From a virus, in IMG/VR virus record IMGVR_UViG_3300032309_000420, positions 1-42,346 of that record: a stretch of 42,346 nucleotides of DNA. One strand, given 5' to 3'. The position numbers and the translations under genes were made by a program. The notes below the pieces were generated by a model. It did not search any database. It saw nothing but the letters and a program-made list of their open reading frames with translations, and was not told the DNA's origin. Positions 20,732 to 28,604 of the stretch are shown here, one piece after another; position 1 is the stretch's first letter, and each line of letters begins with the position of its first letter.

Positions 20732-22600
20732 ATGCAATTGATAACCTTAGACTTTGAAACATTTTATGACACAGGGTTTAGTCTATCTGGACTTACCACA
20801 GAAGAATATATTAGGTCACCACAATTTCAAGTCATTGGAGTAGGAGTAAAAGTAAATGAAGAAGATACTAAATGGCATACGGGCACGAAAGACGAATTAC
20901 AGTCTATTCTTGATGGATATAATATACAAGACTCTGCTCTACTTTGCCACAATATGTTATTTGACGGTGCTATCCTTAGCTTTATTTTTAATATATCCCC
21001 GAAACTTTATATTGATACTCTGTGCATGGCTCGTGCTATACATGGTGTCAACGTTGGTGGTTCATTAGCTTTTCTAGTTGAGAAATATAAACTAGGACAG
21101 AAGGGCACAGAGGTTATTGATGCCAAGGGTAAACGATTAGAAAACTTTAGTCCTGCTGAATTAGATAGATATGGTGGCTACTGTAAGAATGACGTTGATT
21201 TAACATATAAGTTATTTAATGTATTAGCTCAAGACTTCCCACAGAATGAGATAGACCTTATTGATATTACTATCCGCATGTATACCGAGCCTACGCTTGA
21301 AGTCAATGATGCAATATTAATAGAGAGGTTAGAGATAGTAAAGAATGATAAACAAAGTCTATTAGCAGGTTTAATGAATAGATTAAATTGTCATTCAGAG
21401 GAAGAAGTAAGAGTTATATTAGCATCTAATAAACAATTTGCTGAACTTCTTACGGAACTAAATATTCCTGTGCCTACGAAAGTAAGTCCTGCAACAGGTA
21501 AGGATACATTTGCTTTAGCCAAAAATGATGTAGGATTTATAGAACTTACAGAGCACGAAGATATATTTATACAAGAGCTATGTCGTGTAAGATTAGGCAC
21601 AAAATCAACGATGGAAGAATCTCGCATTGAACGCTTTCTTGGTATTGGTAAACGTAATGCAGGCAGACTTCCTATCCCTTTAAAATATTATGGCGCACAC
21701 ACAGGTAGATGGGCGGGATTAGATAAAGTTAATTTTCAAAACCTACCATCAAGAGATAAGAAAAAGAAAGCATTAAAGAATGCTATTATGGCTCCAGTGG
21801 GGCATCAAGTTATTAATTGTGACTCATCACAAATTGAAGCTCGTGTGTTGGTATGGATTGCAGGCCAAGAAGATGTAGTCCAATGGTATAGAGAAGGACG
21901 AGATGTTTATTCAGAGTTTGCATCTAAAGTATATGATAGACCTATTACTAAAGCTGATGCGACAGAACGTTTTGTTGGCAAGACTTGCACACTTGGATTA
22001 GGTTATGGCACAGGTTGGTCAAAACTACAACATACACTAAAGACATCGCCGCCTGGTGCTGATTTAAGCGATGCTGAATGTCAAAGACTTGTAAAAGTTT
22101 ATCGAGAAGTTAATGATAAAGTAATTGAGTTATGGCGAGAATGCGATAACGCTTTAGCCGATATATCTGATTGGCCTATGAATAAAGAGCCATATTATAT
22201 TGGGCATCACAAATGCTTGTTAGTTACCCCTAAGGGTATCAAGCTACCGAATGGTTTATATATCACCTACCCTAACCTACGACTAGATACATCAGAAACA
22301 AGAAGTCGTTATGTTTACAAATCACGAGCAGGAGATGTAGGCATATGGGGTGGCTCTGTCGTTGAGAATGTAATTCAAGCACTAGCTAGGATTATTGTAG
22401 GCGAACAGATGATTAAAATTAATGAGAAATATAAACCTGTATTGACTGTTCACGATGCGGTAGTCTGCGTCGCACCAACACCCGAAGTCATGTTAGCTAA
22501 GGACTTCATCGTAGACATTATGTCAACGCCTCCTAGTTGGGCTACTGGACTACCCGTCGCATGTGAAGCTAAATATGGAGACTCCTACGGAGATTGCTAA
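20732..22600 (+). CDS. Family A DNA polymerase with 3'-5' exonuclease
   Basis: A 622-residue replicative polymerase. The exonuclease motifs are intact: LDFET (D7, E9), CHNMLFD (N74, D78) and YCKNDVD (Y150, D154). Polymerase motif A is NCDSSQIEAR (D364), motif B is RFVGKTCTLGLGYG (R413, K417, L421, Y425) and motif C is VHDAVV (H574, D575). Relative to E. coli Pol I, the 762 position is Leu (L421), a variant known in many environmental phage polymerases and proposed to affect speed and fidelity. No 5'-3' exonuclease domain is present. The start at 20732 lacks a clear SD (AGAAAG only). It works with the primase-helicase and SNF2 helicase encoded downstream. Confidence 0.93.
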   Translation: MQLITLDFETFYDTGFSLSGLTTEEYIRSPQFQVIGVGVKVNEEDTKWHTGTKDELQSILDGYNIQDSALLCHNMLFDGAILSFIFNISPKLYIDTLCMARAIHGVNVGGSLAFLVEKYKLGQKGTEVIDAKGKRLENFSPAELDRYGGYCKNDVDLTYKLFNVLAQDFPQNEIDLIDITIRMYTEPTLEVNDAILIERLEIVKNDKQSLLAGLMNRLNCHSEEEVRVILASNKQFAELLTELNIPVPTKVSPATGKDTFALAKNDVGFIELTEHEDIFIQELCRVRLGTKSTMEESRIERFLGIGKRNAGRLPIPLKYYGAHTGRWAGLDKVNFQNLPSRDKKKKALKNAIMAPVGHQVINCDSSQIEARVLVWIAGQEDVVQWYREGRDVYSEFASKVYDRPITKADATERFVGKTCTLGLGYGTGWSKLQHTLKTSPPGADLSDAECQRLVKVYREVNDKVIELWRECDNALADISDWPMNKEPYYIGHHKCLLVTPKGIKLPNGLYITYPNLRLDTSETRSRYVYKSRAGDVGIWGGSVVENVIQALARIIVGEQMIKINEKYKPVLTVHDAVVCVAPTPEVMLAKDFIVDIMSTPPSWATGLPVACEAKYGDSYGDC

Positions 22601-23118
22601 TGAAACAATTCTTTACTGCTATTGATAGTAAATCAACAATTCGAGAGAAGATTATAGAGTATTCAAAGAATGAAGAGCCTTGGTTTCCTTATTATAATTT
22701 TATTGCTAAACCCATACCTTATGATATATTAGAAGAAGACCCATTATTTAAATGGATGAAAGGTAGATACGAATATATTGCAGGCATTATTAAAGTAGAA
22801 CCTTTTACTACATACGATTGGCATATAGATACTAGACGAGGTGTAGGCATTAATATGATTTTATCTCCTCAACATCCTATGTTAAGTAAATGTTTATTTA
22901 AAGTAACTAAAGAAGAAGCAACAACAAGATTTACTCAATTAATATATGAACCTGATGTATACTATATCTTTAATACTCAAAAAGAACATATGGTAATTAA
23001 CTTTAAAAAAGCACGTTATATGTTGTCTATTGAGTTTTATAAAGATAAAAACGAATTAACGTATGAACAACTTTGTCAGGATATAAAATTAAATTATGAA
23101 AAAAACCGCACGAAATGA
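22600..23118 (+). CDS. 2OG-Fe(II) oxygenase-like (double-stranded beta-helix) protein
   Basis: A 172-residue protein overlapping the polymerase stop by one base, with CGGAG upstream. It carries WHID (H75, D77), an EHMVINF segment with H130 and an Arg (R139) followed by YMLSIEF. The HxD...H...R order is that of iron/2-oxoglutarate dioxygenases such as the aspartyl/asparaginyl hydroxylase group. The flanking strands (YEYIAGIIKVEPFTTYD, then VGINMILSP) suit the barrel. The substrate could be a nucleic-acid base or a protein; position after the polymerase hints at DNA or a replication protein. The iron-binding prediction depends on by-eye motif reading. Confidence 0.65.
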   Translation: MKQFFTAIDSKSTIREKIIEYSKNEEPWFPYYNFIAKPIPYDILEEDPLFKWMKGRYEYIAGIIKVEPFTTYDWHIDTRRGVGINMILSPQHPMLSKCLFKVTKEEATTRFTQLIYEPDVYYIFNTQKEHMVINFKKARYMLSIEFYKDKNELTYEQLCQDIKLNYEKNRTK

Positions 23119-23287
23119 TGTAACAGGCGATTGGATACAATCGAAGCCAAGTAGTGATATGTTTGAAAAGAACTTTGATGCTATTTTTAGGAAAAAGAAA
23201 GAAGAATTACCTGAATATGAACTTAATAAATCAACAGGTGAGGTGCAAAAAGTATGTAAGTGTAATGTGAAAGGTTGTGATGGCTAG
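23096..23287 (+). CDS. Conserved small phage protein (NDVTGD motif)
   Basis: A 63-residue protein starting KKTARNDVTGDWIQSKPSSD, followed by NFDAIF. This N-terminal motif is one I recall from many phages of different morphologies; no function is known to me. The C-terminal CKCNVKGC adds three close cysteines, possibly metal-binding. The start overlaps the previous gene by 23 bp. Confidence 0.75.
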   Translation: MKKTARNDVTGDWIQSKPSSDMFEKNFDAIFRKKKEELPEYELNKSTGEVQKVCKCNVKGCDG

Positions 23288-23525
23288 AAGTTTAACCCCT
23301 ACACCTGAATCTATTGCATACGCTAATAAGATATGTAGATACTTAAAAGAGTATGAAGAATATAGAAGTGGGGTAAGAATGTATCAGTCATTAGAAGTGC
23401 ATACTATGCCTACACTAGACGAACTACAAAATCATATTGACCAAATGGTAGGACACAAGGATATATATGTAACAGATATACATTCTTATTTTTATACAGA
23501 GACAGAAAAAAATGACAAACTTTAA
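23280..23525 (+). CDS. Small helical protein, unknown function
   Basis: An 81-residue protein from ATG 23280 (a GTG one codon earlier is possible), behind AAAGG. It is mostly helical, with many Tyr residues (AYANKICRYLKEYEEYR) and a basic start, and ends in an acidic/Lys tail. It overlaps the genes on both sides (8 and 14 bp). Not recognised. Confidence 0.6.
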   Translation: MARSLTPTPESIAYANKICRYLKEYEEYRSGVRMYQSLEVHTMPTLDELQNHIDQMVGHKDIYVTDIHSYFYTETEKNDKL

Positions 23526-24168
23526 TTGGTCGTATTCATCACTTAAACAATATTTAAATTGCCCAAAACAATATCAAGAGATTAGAGTATTAAAGAATTT
23601 TACTACTCAGGATACTCCTCAAACTATATATGGAAAGGAAGTGCATAAAGCACTTGAAGATTATGTCAGAGATAAAGTCGAACTTGCTAAGAATTATGAA
23701 CGCTTTAAAGAAGTTGTGGATGAGCTTATATCTATTCCTGGTGATAAGTATTGTGAACATGAAATGGCATTGGATAAAAATAAGCTCCCATGTGATTTTA
23801 ATAACGATAACCGTTGGGTTCGGGGGATTGTTGATTTACTTATTATTGATGGTGACACAGCCTACATAATTGACTACAAAACTGGAAGTAATCGTTACCC
23901 AGACCCCAAGCAATTAAGACTTATGGCCCTCATGACATTTGCTCATTTCCCACAAGTTAATAAAGTAAAGGGTGGTTTACTATTTTTAATGAAGAATAGT
24001 TTCTTAGCCGAAGAATATGAAAGAAAAAGTATAGAGGATTCATGGGATAAATTTACTCAACCTTTAGCTAGACTTAGCCAATCTTATGAAAGTAATATAT
24101 GGATGGCAAACCCTACTCCGTTATGTAAATATTGTCCAGTAAAGAGTTGTGATTTTAACAAGACTTGA
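23512..24168 (+). CDS. Cas4/RecB-like PD-(D/E)XK nuclease with iron-sulfur cysteines
   Basis: A 218-residue nuclease. The motifs are in order: CPKQY with Cys17, YGKEVHKALE with His45, RGIVDLL with Asp108, IIDYKTG with Asp121 and Lys123, and QLRLMAL with Gln134. The C-terminus holds CKYCPVKSC (C205, C208, C213), which with Cys17 can form the 4Fe-4S 'staple' of the Cas4/AddB type. Such phage exonucleases process DNA ends for recombination-dependent replication. All catalytic residues are present. It is transcribed with the polymerase and helicase genes. Confidence 0.88.
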   Translation: MTNFNWSYSSLKQYLNCPKQYQEIRVLKNFTTQDTPQTIYGKEVHKALEDYVRDKVELAKNYERFKEVVDELISIPGDKYCEHEMALDKNKLPCDFNNDNRWVRGIVDLLIIDGDTAYIIDYKTGSNRYPDPKQLRLMALMTFAHFPQVNKVKGGLLFLMKNSFLAEEYERKSIEDSWDKFTQPLARLSQSYESNIWMANPTPLCKYCPVKSCDFNKT

Positions 24169-24182
24169 GGTAAAATACTGCT

Positions 24183-24500
24183 ATGCCATATGTAAATAAA
24201 CCACGTCCTTACAAAAAGGAATACCAACAACAGAAAACTCGCGGAGAACACGAATTCCGTATGGAGCGTCAACGAGCTCGTCGTAAGGTAGACAAAACAG
24301 GAGTAGATAAAAATAATAATGGCGAAGCTGATGTAAGAGAAGGCAAAGATATAGCCCACGTTAAAGCACTGTCTAAAGGTGGTTCAAATAAAGACGGTGT
24401 AAAAATCCAATCCCCCTCAAAAAACCGTTCTTTTAAAAGAGATTCTAATAGTAATTTAGTCTCTGAAGTAAGTAAAAAAGAACGTAAAAAATCTAAATAA
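24183..24500 (+). CDS. HNH-like small basic protein
   Basis: A 105-residue Lys/Arg-rich protein with the layout of short phage HNH-type proteins: a basic N-terminus (RPYKKEYQQQ, then RQRARRKVDKTG), GKDIAHVKALSKGGSN as the first metal-finger strand, and SPSKNRSFKR as the helix. The usual DH pair is AH here (AHVKAL), so the catalytic Asp is replaced and activity is uncertain. It could be a DNA-binding or nicking protein helping packaging. It lies 14 bp after the Cas4-like gene without a clear SD. Confidence 0.6.
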   Translation: MPYVNKPRPYKKEYQQQKTRGEHEFRMERQRARRKVDKTGVDKNNNGEADVREGKDIAHVKALSKGGSNKDGVKIQSPSKNRSFKRDSNSNLVSEVSKKERKKSK

Positions 24501-24503
24501 TTC

Positions 24504-24532
24504 TTGACATATATTCTAGGCTCACTAGAATA
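24504..24532 (+). promoter_or_regulatory. Promoter with embedded inverted repeat before the SNF2 helicase
   Basis: TTGACA (24504-24509) is followed after 16 bp by TAGAAT (24526-24531). TATTCTAG (24512-24519) and CTAGAATA (24525-24532) form a perfect 8-bp inverted repeat covering spacer and -10 box. The expected start point falls at or next to the ATG at 24538, and there is no SD, so the transcript may be leaderless. The inverted repeat could be an operator. Confidence 0.6.
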
Positions 24533-24537
24533 GACCT

Positions 24538-26103
24538 ATGGAAATTATACAAAATACCGCACTAAAGTTATTAGTGCCTGACCAAATCGTTCCCCATATC
24601 ACTGACAACATAGAAAAGGCAGAGGTAGTTTCTCGTGCTAATAACCTATCTGAAGTGATGGTCTATTGGGGTGTGCAGGAAATGACAAAGCTAAATCAGT
24701 TAATAGCTTTCCGCAAAAACTTACCTTCTCCTATCGAACGAGACTATAAATACCCAGGTTTATATAAACCATTTACCCATCAAAAAACAACCGCAGAGTT
24801 TTTATCTATACAGCACAGAGCTTTTTGTTTTAATGAAGCTGGCACAGGTAAAACTTCTTCTGTCCTTTGGGCTATAGATTATCTTATGACTCAAGGTGTC
24901 ATTAAAAAAGTCCTTATTATTTGCCCTTTATCTATTATGTATTCAGCATGGCAGGCTGATGTATTTAATACTTGCATGCACAGAACTGTAGGTGTAGCAC
25001 ATGGCACGGCATCTAAACGTCAAAAAATAATCCAAGAAGGATATGAAATAGTTGTTATTAACTATGATGGTGTTGGTGTTATCCGTGAAACTATTGAACA
25101 ATCTAAATTTGATTTGATTGTAATTGACGAATGTAATGCTTACAAGAGTCCATCAACGGCTCGTTGGAAAACCTTAGCTAAAATATTGAGACCAGAGACT
25201 AGACTATGGATGATGACAGGAACTCCTGCATCGCAATCTCCAGTTGACGCATATGGATTGGCTAAATTAGTTAGCCCTCAAAGGGTGCCTAAGTTTGCTA
25301 TGGCATGGCGGGACAAGGTTATGTATCAACAATCAAGGTTTAAATGGCTACCTAAAGTAACTGCAAAAGATGATGTGTTTAAAGCACTTCAACCAGCTAT
25401 TAGGTTCTCTAAAGATGAATGTCTAGACCTACCCGAAGTTATGTATCAGACTCGTGAGATACCACTTACTCCACAAGTTGAGAAATATTATAAGGCATTA
25501 AAAGAACAGATGCTTATTGAGGCATCGGGCGAACAGATTACTGCGGTTAATGCTGCGGCGAACCTAAATAAATTATTACAGATATCAGGTGGTGCAGTTT
25601 ATACCGATACTAAAGGTGTTATTGAGTTTGATATCTCACCACGTTTAACTGCATTATCTGAAGCGATTGACGAAACTGAACATAAAGTTATTGTGTTTGT
25701 ACCCTATAAACATACTATCCAAGTTGTATCTAACTATCTTGCTAAACAAGGTATATCTAGTGAAATTATTATGGGCTCTGTAACTGCTACGGAGCGGGCA
25801 AATATTATTAATAGGTTTCAGTCTATGGATGAACCAAGAGTATTAGTCATTCAACCACAATCCGCTTCTCACGGTGTGACGCTAACTAAAGCAAACACGG
25901 TTGTGTTTTGGTCTCCTGTAATGTCTGTTGAAACATATCTACAATGTGTAGCTCGTATGGATAGAGTAGGTCAAGTAAATAAAATGACTGTGGTTCACTT
26001 ACAGGGTTCTGATGTAGAGAAACGCATGTATAAGATGTTACAAGGTAAGGTAGATTTACATACTAAACTCGTTGACTTATATAGGGAGGAACTTGATGGA
26101 TAG
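24538..26103 (+). CDS. SNF2-type DEAD-like helicase
   Basis: A 521-residue superfamily 2 ATPase. Motif I is AGTGKTSS (residues 101-108), motif II is VIDECN (195-200, an unusual DECN instead of DEAH/DEGH), motif III is MMTGTP (225-230), and the C-terminal lobe ends with TYLQCVARMDRVGQ (motif VI). This is the phage SNF2-family helicase that accompanies VRR-NUC, PolA and a Cas4-like nuclease in many phage replication modules, where it is thought to remodel or unwind recombination intermediates. It has its own promoter but no SD. The end overlaps the HNH gene by 8 bp. Confidence 0.9.
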   Translation: MEIIQNTALKLLVPDQIVPHITDNIEKAEVVSRANNLSEVMVYWGVQEMTKLNQLIAFRKNLPSPIERDYKYPGLYKPFTHQKTTAEFLSIQHRAFCFNEAGTGKTSSVLWAIDYLMTQGVIKKVLIICPLSIMYSAWQADVFNTCMHRTVGVAHGTASKRQKIIQEGYEIVVINYDGVGVIRETIEQSKFDLIVIDECNAYKSPSTARWKTLAKILRPETRLWMMTGTPASQSPVDAYGLAKLVSPQRVPKFAMAWRDKVMYQQSRFKWLPKVTAKDDVFKALQPAIRFSKDECLDLPEVMYQTREIPLTPQVEKYYKALKEQMLIEASGEQITAVNAAANLNKLLQISGGAVYTDTKGVIEFDISPRLTALSEAIDETEHKVIVFVPYKHTIQVVSNYLAKQGISSEIIMGSVTATERANIINRFQSMDEPRVLVIQPQSASHGVTLTKANTVVFWSPVMSVETYLQCVARMDRVGQVNKMTVVHLQGSDVEKRMYKMLQGKVDLHTKLVDLYREELDG

Positions 26104-26530
26104 ACGTGAGTATTATAAAGAGTGGCGTGAAAAAAATGCTGAACATGTAAAACGATACCGTGAATATAAATATCCAGATTATGCGGAACATATGGGGCAA
26201 GATAGACTTAATAACCCCGAAAGATATATGCATAGTCGAGCAAAAAGCCGTGCAAAAGAAAAAGGAATTCAATTTAATATTGAAAAGTCAGATATAGATA
26301 TACCAATTATATGCCCTATTTTAGGTATACCAATCATTAAAGAATATAAAAAAGGAAAGAAGAATGGGCCCACTCCTAACTCACCATCATTAGATAGAGT
26401 AGATAACTCAAAAGGATATGTTAAAGGTAATGTAAGAGTAATTAGTCATAAAGCTAATACAATGAAACATAGCGCAACAAAAGAAGAACTTATTCAATTT
26501 GCAATTTGGGTAATGGAAACTTATAAGTGA
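26096..26530 (+). CDS. HNH endonuclease-like protein
   Basis: A 144-residue protein using ATG 26096, with AGGGAGGA upstream. The N-terminal half is basic and helical (REYYKEWREKNAEHVKRYRE, repeated Arg/Lys/Tyr); the second half has CPILGIPI and SPSLDRVDNSKGYVKGNVRV followed by ISHKANTMK. This is the pattern of phage HNH nucleases with a shortened metal site. A free-standing homing-type or replication-associated nickase is plausible. It overlaps the helicase gene by 8 bp, and the next gene overlaps its stop (GTGA). Confidence 0.75.
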   Translation: MDRREYYKEWREKNAEHVKRYREYKYPDYAEHMGQDRLNNPERYMHSRAKSRAKEKGIQFNIEKSDIDIPIICPILGIPIIKEYKKGKKNGPTPNSPSLDRVDNSKGYVKGNVRVISHKANTMKHSATKEELIQFAIWVMETYK

Positions 26531-26970
26531 ATAAAGAAAAAACTAAAGCCGTATTAAATACTAATATATGTTGGTCTAAGTTTGCTTTTACACCAGAGGG
26601 TAAACTATTGATTAATGTATTGGCTTCAGCCATTCAAGATATTGTTAAACCAGGCGTTGATATGCAATCAAAACGTGCTGCAATGAAATGGTTATTTTAT
26701 GAAGATTCACCTATGAAACAAACTTGCCTATTGCTTTTAGATATGCATGATGATATGCTAGAAAAATTATTGATAGAACATATAGGTGAAGATAGATTTA
26801 ATGCTCTTCTTAAAGTTAGTAGAGGTGAGCTTATTAAGAAGACAAGAGGTAGAAAAAAGATAGAAGGTGTTGAAAGAACTAAATCAGGAAGAATTAAGAG
26901 GAGATCAAAAAATGGACGCACAGTTGGAAGACCTAGTAAAAACCTACTTGACAATAAGAGCAGAACGTGA
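26527..26970 (+). CDS. Protein with a basic AT-hook-like tail
   Basis: A 147-residue protein, GTG start overlapping the previous stop. Residues 1-100 are helical (KLLINVLASAIQDIVKPGVD, then KRAAMKWLFYEDSPMKQTC); the last 45 are very basic with RGRKK and a GRPSKN sequence, similar to the GRP core of AT-hooks that grip the minor groove of AT-rich DNA. That suits an AT-rich phage genome. No family is recognised; DNA binding is inferred. It overlaps the following gene by 59 bp. Confidence 0.6.
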   Translation: MNKEKTKAVLNTNICWSKFAFTPEGKLLINVLASAIQDIVKPGVDMQSKRAAMKWLFYEDSPMKQTCLLLLDMHDDMLEKLLIEHIGEDRFNALLKVSRGELIKKTRGRKKIEGVERTKSGRIKRRSKNGRTVGRPSKNLLDNKSRT

Positions 26971-27313
26971 GAAGATAGCAAGAGAGTACGAAGCACGTGA
27001 TTCTGTTTTAAAAGAAGAAATGAGTCAAATAGAAGCAGTAATGCTTAGTACGTGTAATGAAATAAATGCTGAAAGTATTAAAACTGGAAGCGGAACGGTC
27101 ATTAAATCTACTAAAGAAACTTATGTATGTAGTGATTGGACAAACTTTAAAGATTTTATTTTAGAGAACCAAGCATTAGAGTTATTATCACAACGATTAC
27201 ATCAGTCAAACTTTAGAGAGTTTATTAATAACCGCAAAGAAGAGGGTTTACCACCTGGCATTAACACCTTTAGAGAGGTTGTTATAACAGTTAAGAAACC
27301 GACAGAGAGATAA
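26912..27313 (+). CDS. Conserved phage protein near replication genes
   Basis: A 133-residue protein from ATG 26912, which has GAGGAG 8 bp upstream; the start lies inside the previous gene's basic tail. It has an N-terminal coiled-coil (KTYLTIRAEREKIAREYEAR), then GSGTVIKSTKETYVCSDW and a C-terminal PPGINTFREVVITVKKP strand. I recall this pattern from podophage proteins next to the ssDNA-binding-like gene, with unknown function. The coiled-coil plus beta domain could be a host-nuclease inhibitor type, but that is speculation. Confidence 0.7.
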   Translation: MDAQLEDLVKTYLTIRAEREKIAREYEARDSVLKEEMSQIEAVMLSTCNEINAESIKTGSGTVIKSTKETYVCSDWTNFKDFILENQALELLSQRLHQSNFREFINNRKEEGLPPGINTFREVVITVKKPTER

Positions 27314-27338
27314 TAGTTAAATTTTAGTGGAGAATATT

Positions 27339-28244
27339 ATGAGTAGTGAGTTAATTAGTATATTACAAAACAGTCCTCAAATTATCCAAACTGGGTTAGA
27401 CGATGATACTAAAGCAGTTGCGGGTAATACGAACAGTACAAAACGTATATCAATTAAAGGCGGAGTATTCCGTAAGTATGTAGCAGGTAAAGAAGTAAGT
27501 GCGATTGAAGATCGTCACATGAATATTATTATAGTGAAGATGGCTCATAATGCATCTCGTATGCTATATCCAAAAGCTTGGAAAGAGAATGAAAAAATTA
27601 GTCCTGTTTGTTGGTCTAGTGATTCTCGTACTCCAGACCCTGAAGTAAAAACACCACAATCATCATCATGCGAAACATGCCAATTCAGTGCTAAAAACTC
27701 TGGATATAACGGCGCAGGTACGGCATGTCGTCTATCATGGAGAATGGCTGTTGTATTACCTAATGACCCAGCAGGCGATATTATGCAGTTAGTATTACCA
27801 GCTAAGTCATGTTTTGGTAAAGAAGAAAGTGGTAAATGGCCTTTTAGACCTTACATCCAAATGCTTGCAAATAATAATGTAAGTGCTGGTCGTGTAGTAA
27901 CTAAAATGCAATTTGATACTAAATCAGAATCACCTAAAGTATTATTCTCTCCATCAGCTGCGGTTGATGTGAATGATATGGAAGTATTACAAAGACAGGC
28001 TAAATCAATAGCTGCGGAACAAGCAGTTAAATTAACTGTATATCAAGGTGGTAGTAATGAAGAAGGTGAAGAAGAATTTGCACCAGCTCAAGCTCCAGTA
28101 GCACAAGTACAAGAGCCAGTAGTCCAAGCTCAACCTACTTCAGATGTAGCTATAAACGAACCTGTACTAAGAGATAATGCTCAACCACAAGCTCCTAAAG
28201 CGGCTAATGTAAGTGACATTATTAATAAGTGGGCAAAGAAATAA
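27339..28244 (+). CDS. CxxC protein, candidate ssDNA-binding protein
   Basis: A 301-residue protein from ATG 27339 (AGTGGAG 6 bp upstream). The core has a GGVFRKYVAGKEVSA strand pair, a cysteine cluster SSCETCQFSAKNSGYNGAGT followed by ACR (three Cys), and a beta-rich region to about residue 220. The C-terminal 75 residues are a Pro/Gln/Ala/Glu-rich disordered linker ending in a helix (SDIINKWAKK). A folded domain plus a flexible tail next to the primase-helicase fits a phage ssDNA-binding protein. Against it, the tail tip is basic rather than acidic. Confidence 0.45.
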   Translation: MSSELISILQNSPQIIQTGLDDDTKAVAGNTNSTKRISIKGGVFRKYVAGKEVSAIEDRHMNIIIVKMAHNASRMLYPKAWKENEKISPVCWSSDSRTPDPEVKTPQSSSCETCQFSAKNSGYNGAGTACRLSWRMAVVLPNDPAGDIMQLVLPAKSCFGKEESGKWPFRPYIQMLANNNVSAGRVVTKMQFDTKSESPKVLFSPSAAVDVNDMEVLQRQAKSIAAEQAVKLTVYQGGSNEEGEEEFAPAQAPVAQVQEPVVQAQPTSDVAINEPVLRDNAQPQAPKAANVSDIINKWAKK

Positions 28245-28245
28245 T

Positions 28246-28566
28246 ATGCCTAAATCCTATAGTGAAAAGTTTGTACTAAATTTACAAAAAAATACTTCTG
28301 ATCATATAGGTATCAAGATGGCGAAGCTTTGTGTAAAAGCAAGGCTTCCTATTAAAGATGTGGCTAATGTATTTAAAGTATCACGTATGGCTATCCATAG
28401 TTGGTTTAGGGGTAGTGAGATAAAAGAAGAAAATGTTATTAAGATTCAAAGGTTTAATAACATAATTGAGACAGAGTTATTAGAGGGTCATTTACCAAAG
28501 ATAACTTCTATCTTAGCCAAGCATTATTTAGAAGAAATTGTTACACCTGAGATAATAGAGAAGTAG
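28246..28566 (+). CDS. Helix-turn-helix regulator
   Basis: A 106-residue protein (ATG 28246, 1 base after the previous stop). Residues about 25-57 (MAKLCVKARLPIKDVANVFK, then VSRMAIHSWFRG) make a clear helix-turn-helix with a typical recognition helix. The rest is helical. It probably regulates phage genes; the TTCGAC palindromes or the inverted repeat at 24512 are possible targets, without evidence of which. It is followed by a gap with a TATAAT sequence (28567). Confidence 0.7.
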   Translation: MPKSYSEKFVLNLQKNTSDHIGIKMAKLCVKARLPIKDVANVFKVSRMAIHSWFRGSEIKEENVIKIQRFNNIIETELLEGHLPKITSILAKHYLEEIVTPEIIEK

Positions 28567-28604
28567 TATAATTTAGTTTCGGATTTAAATTTAAAAAACA
28601 CACA

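Noticed and set aside
28538-28572. Promoter TTGTTA...TATAAT before the primase-helicase
   Set aside because: The spacer is 23 bp and no better -35 box is present; only the -10-like element is notable.
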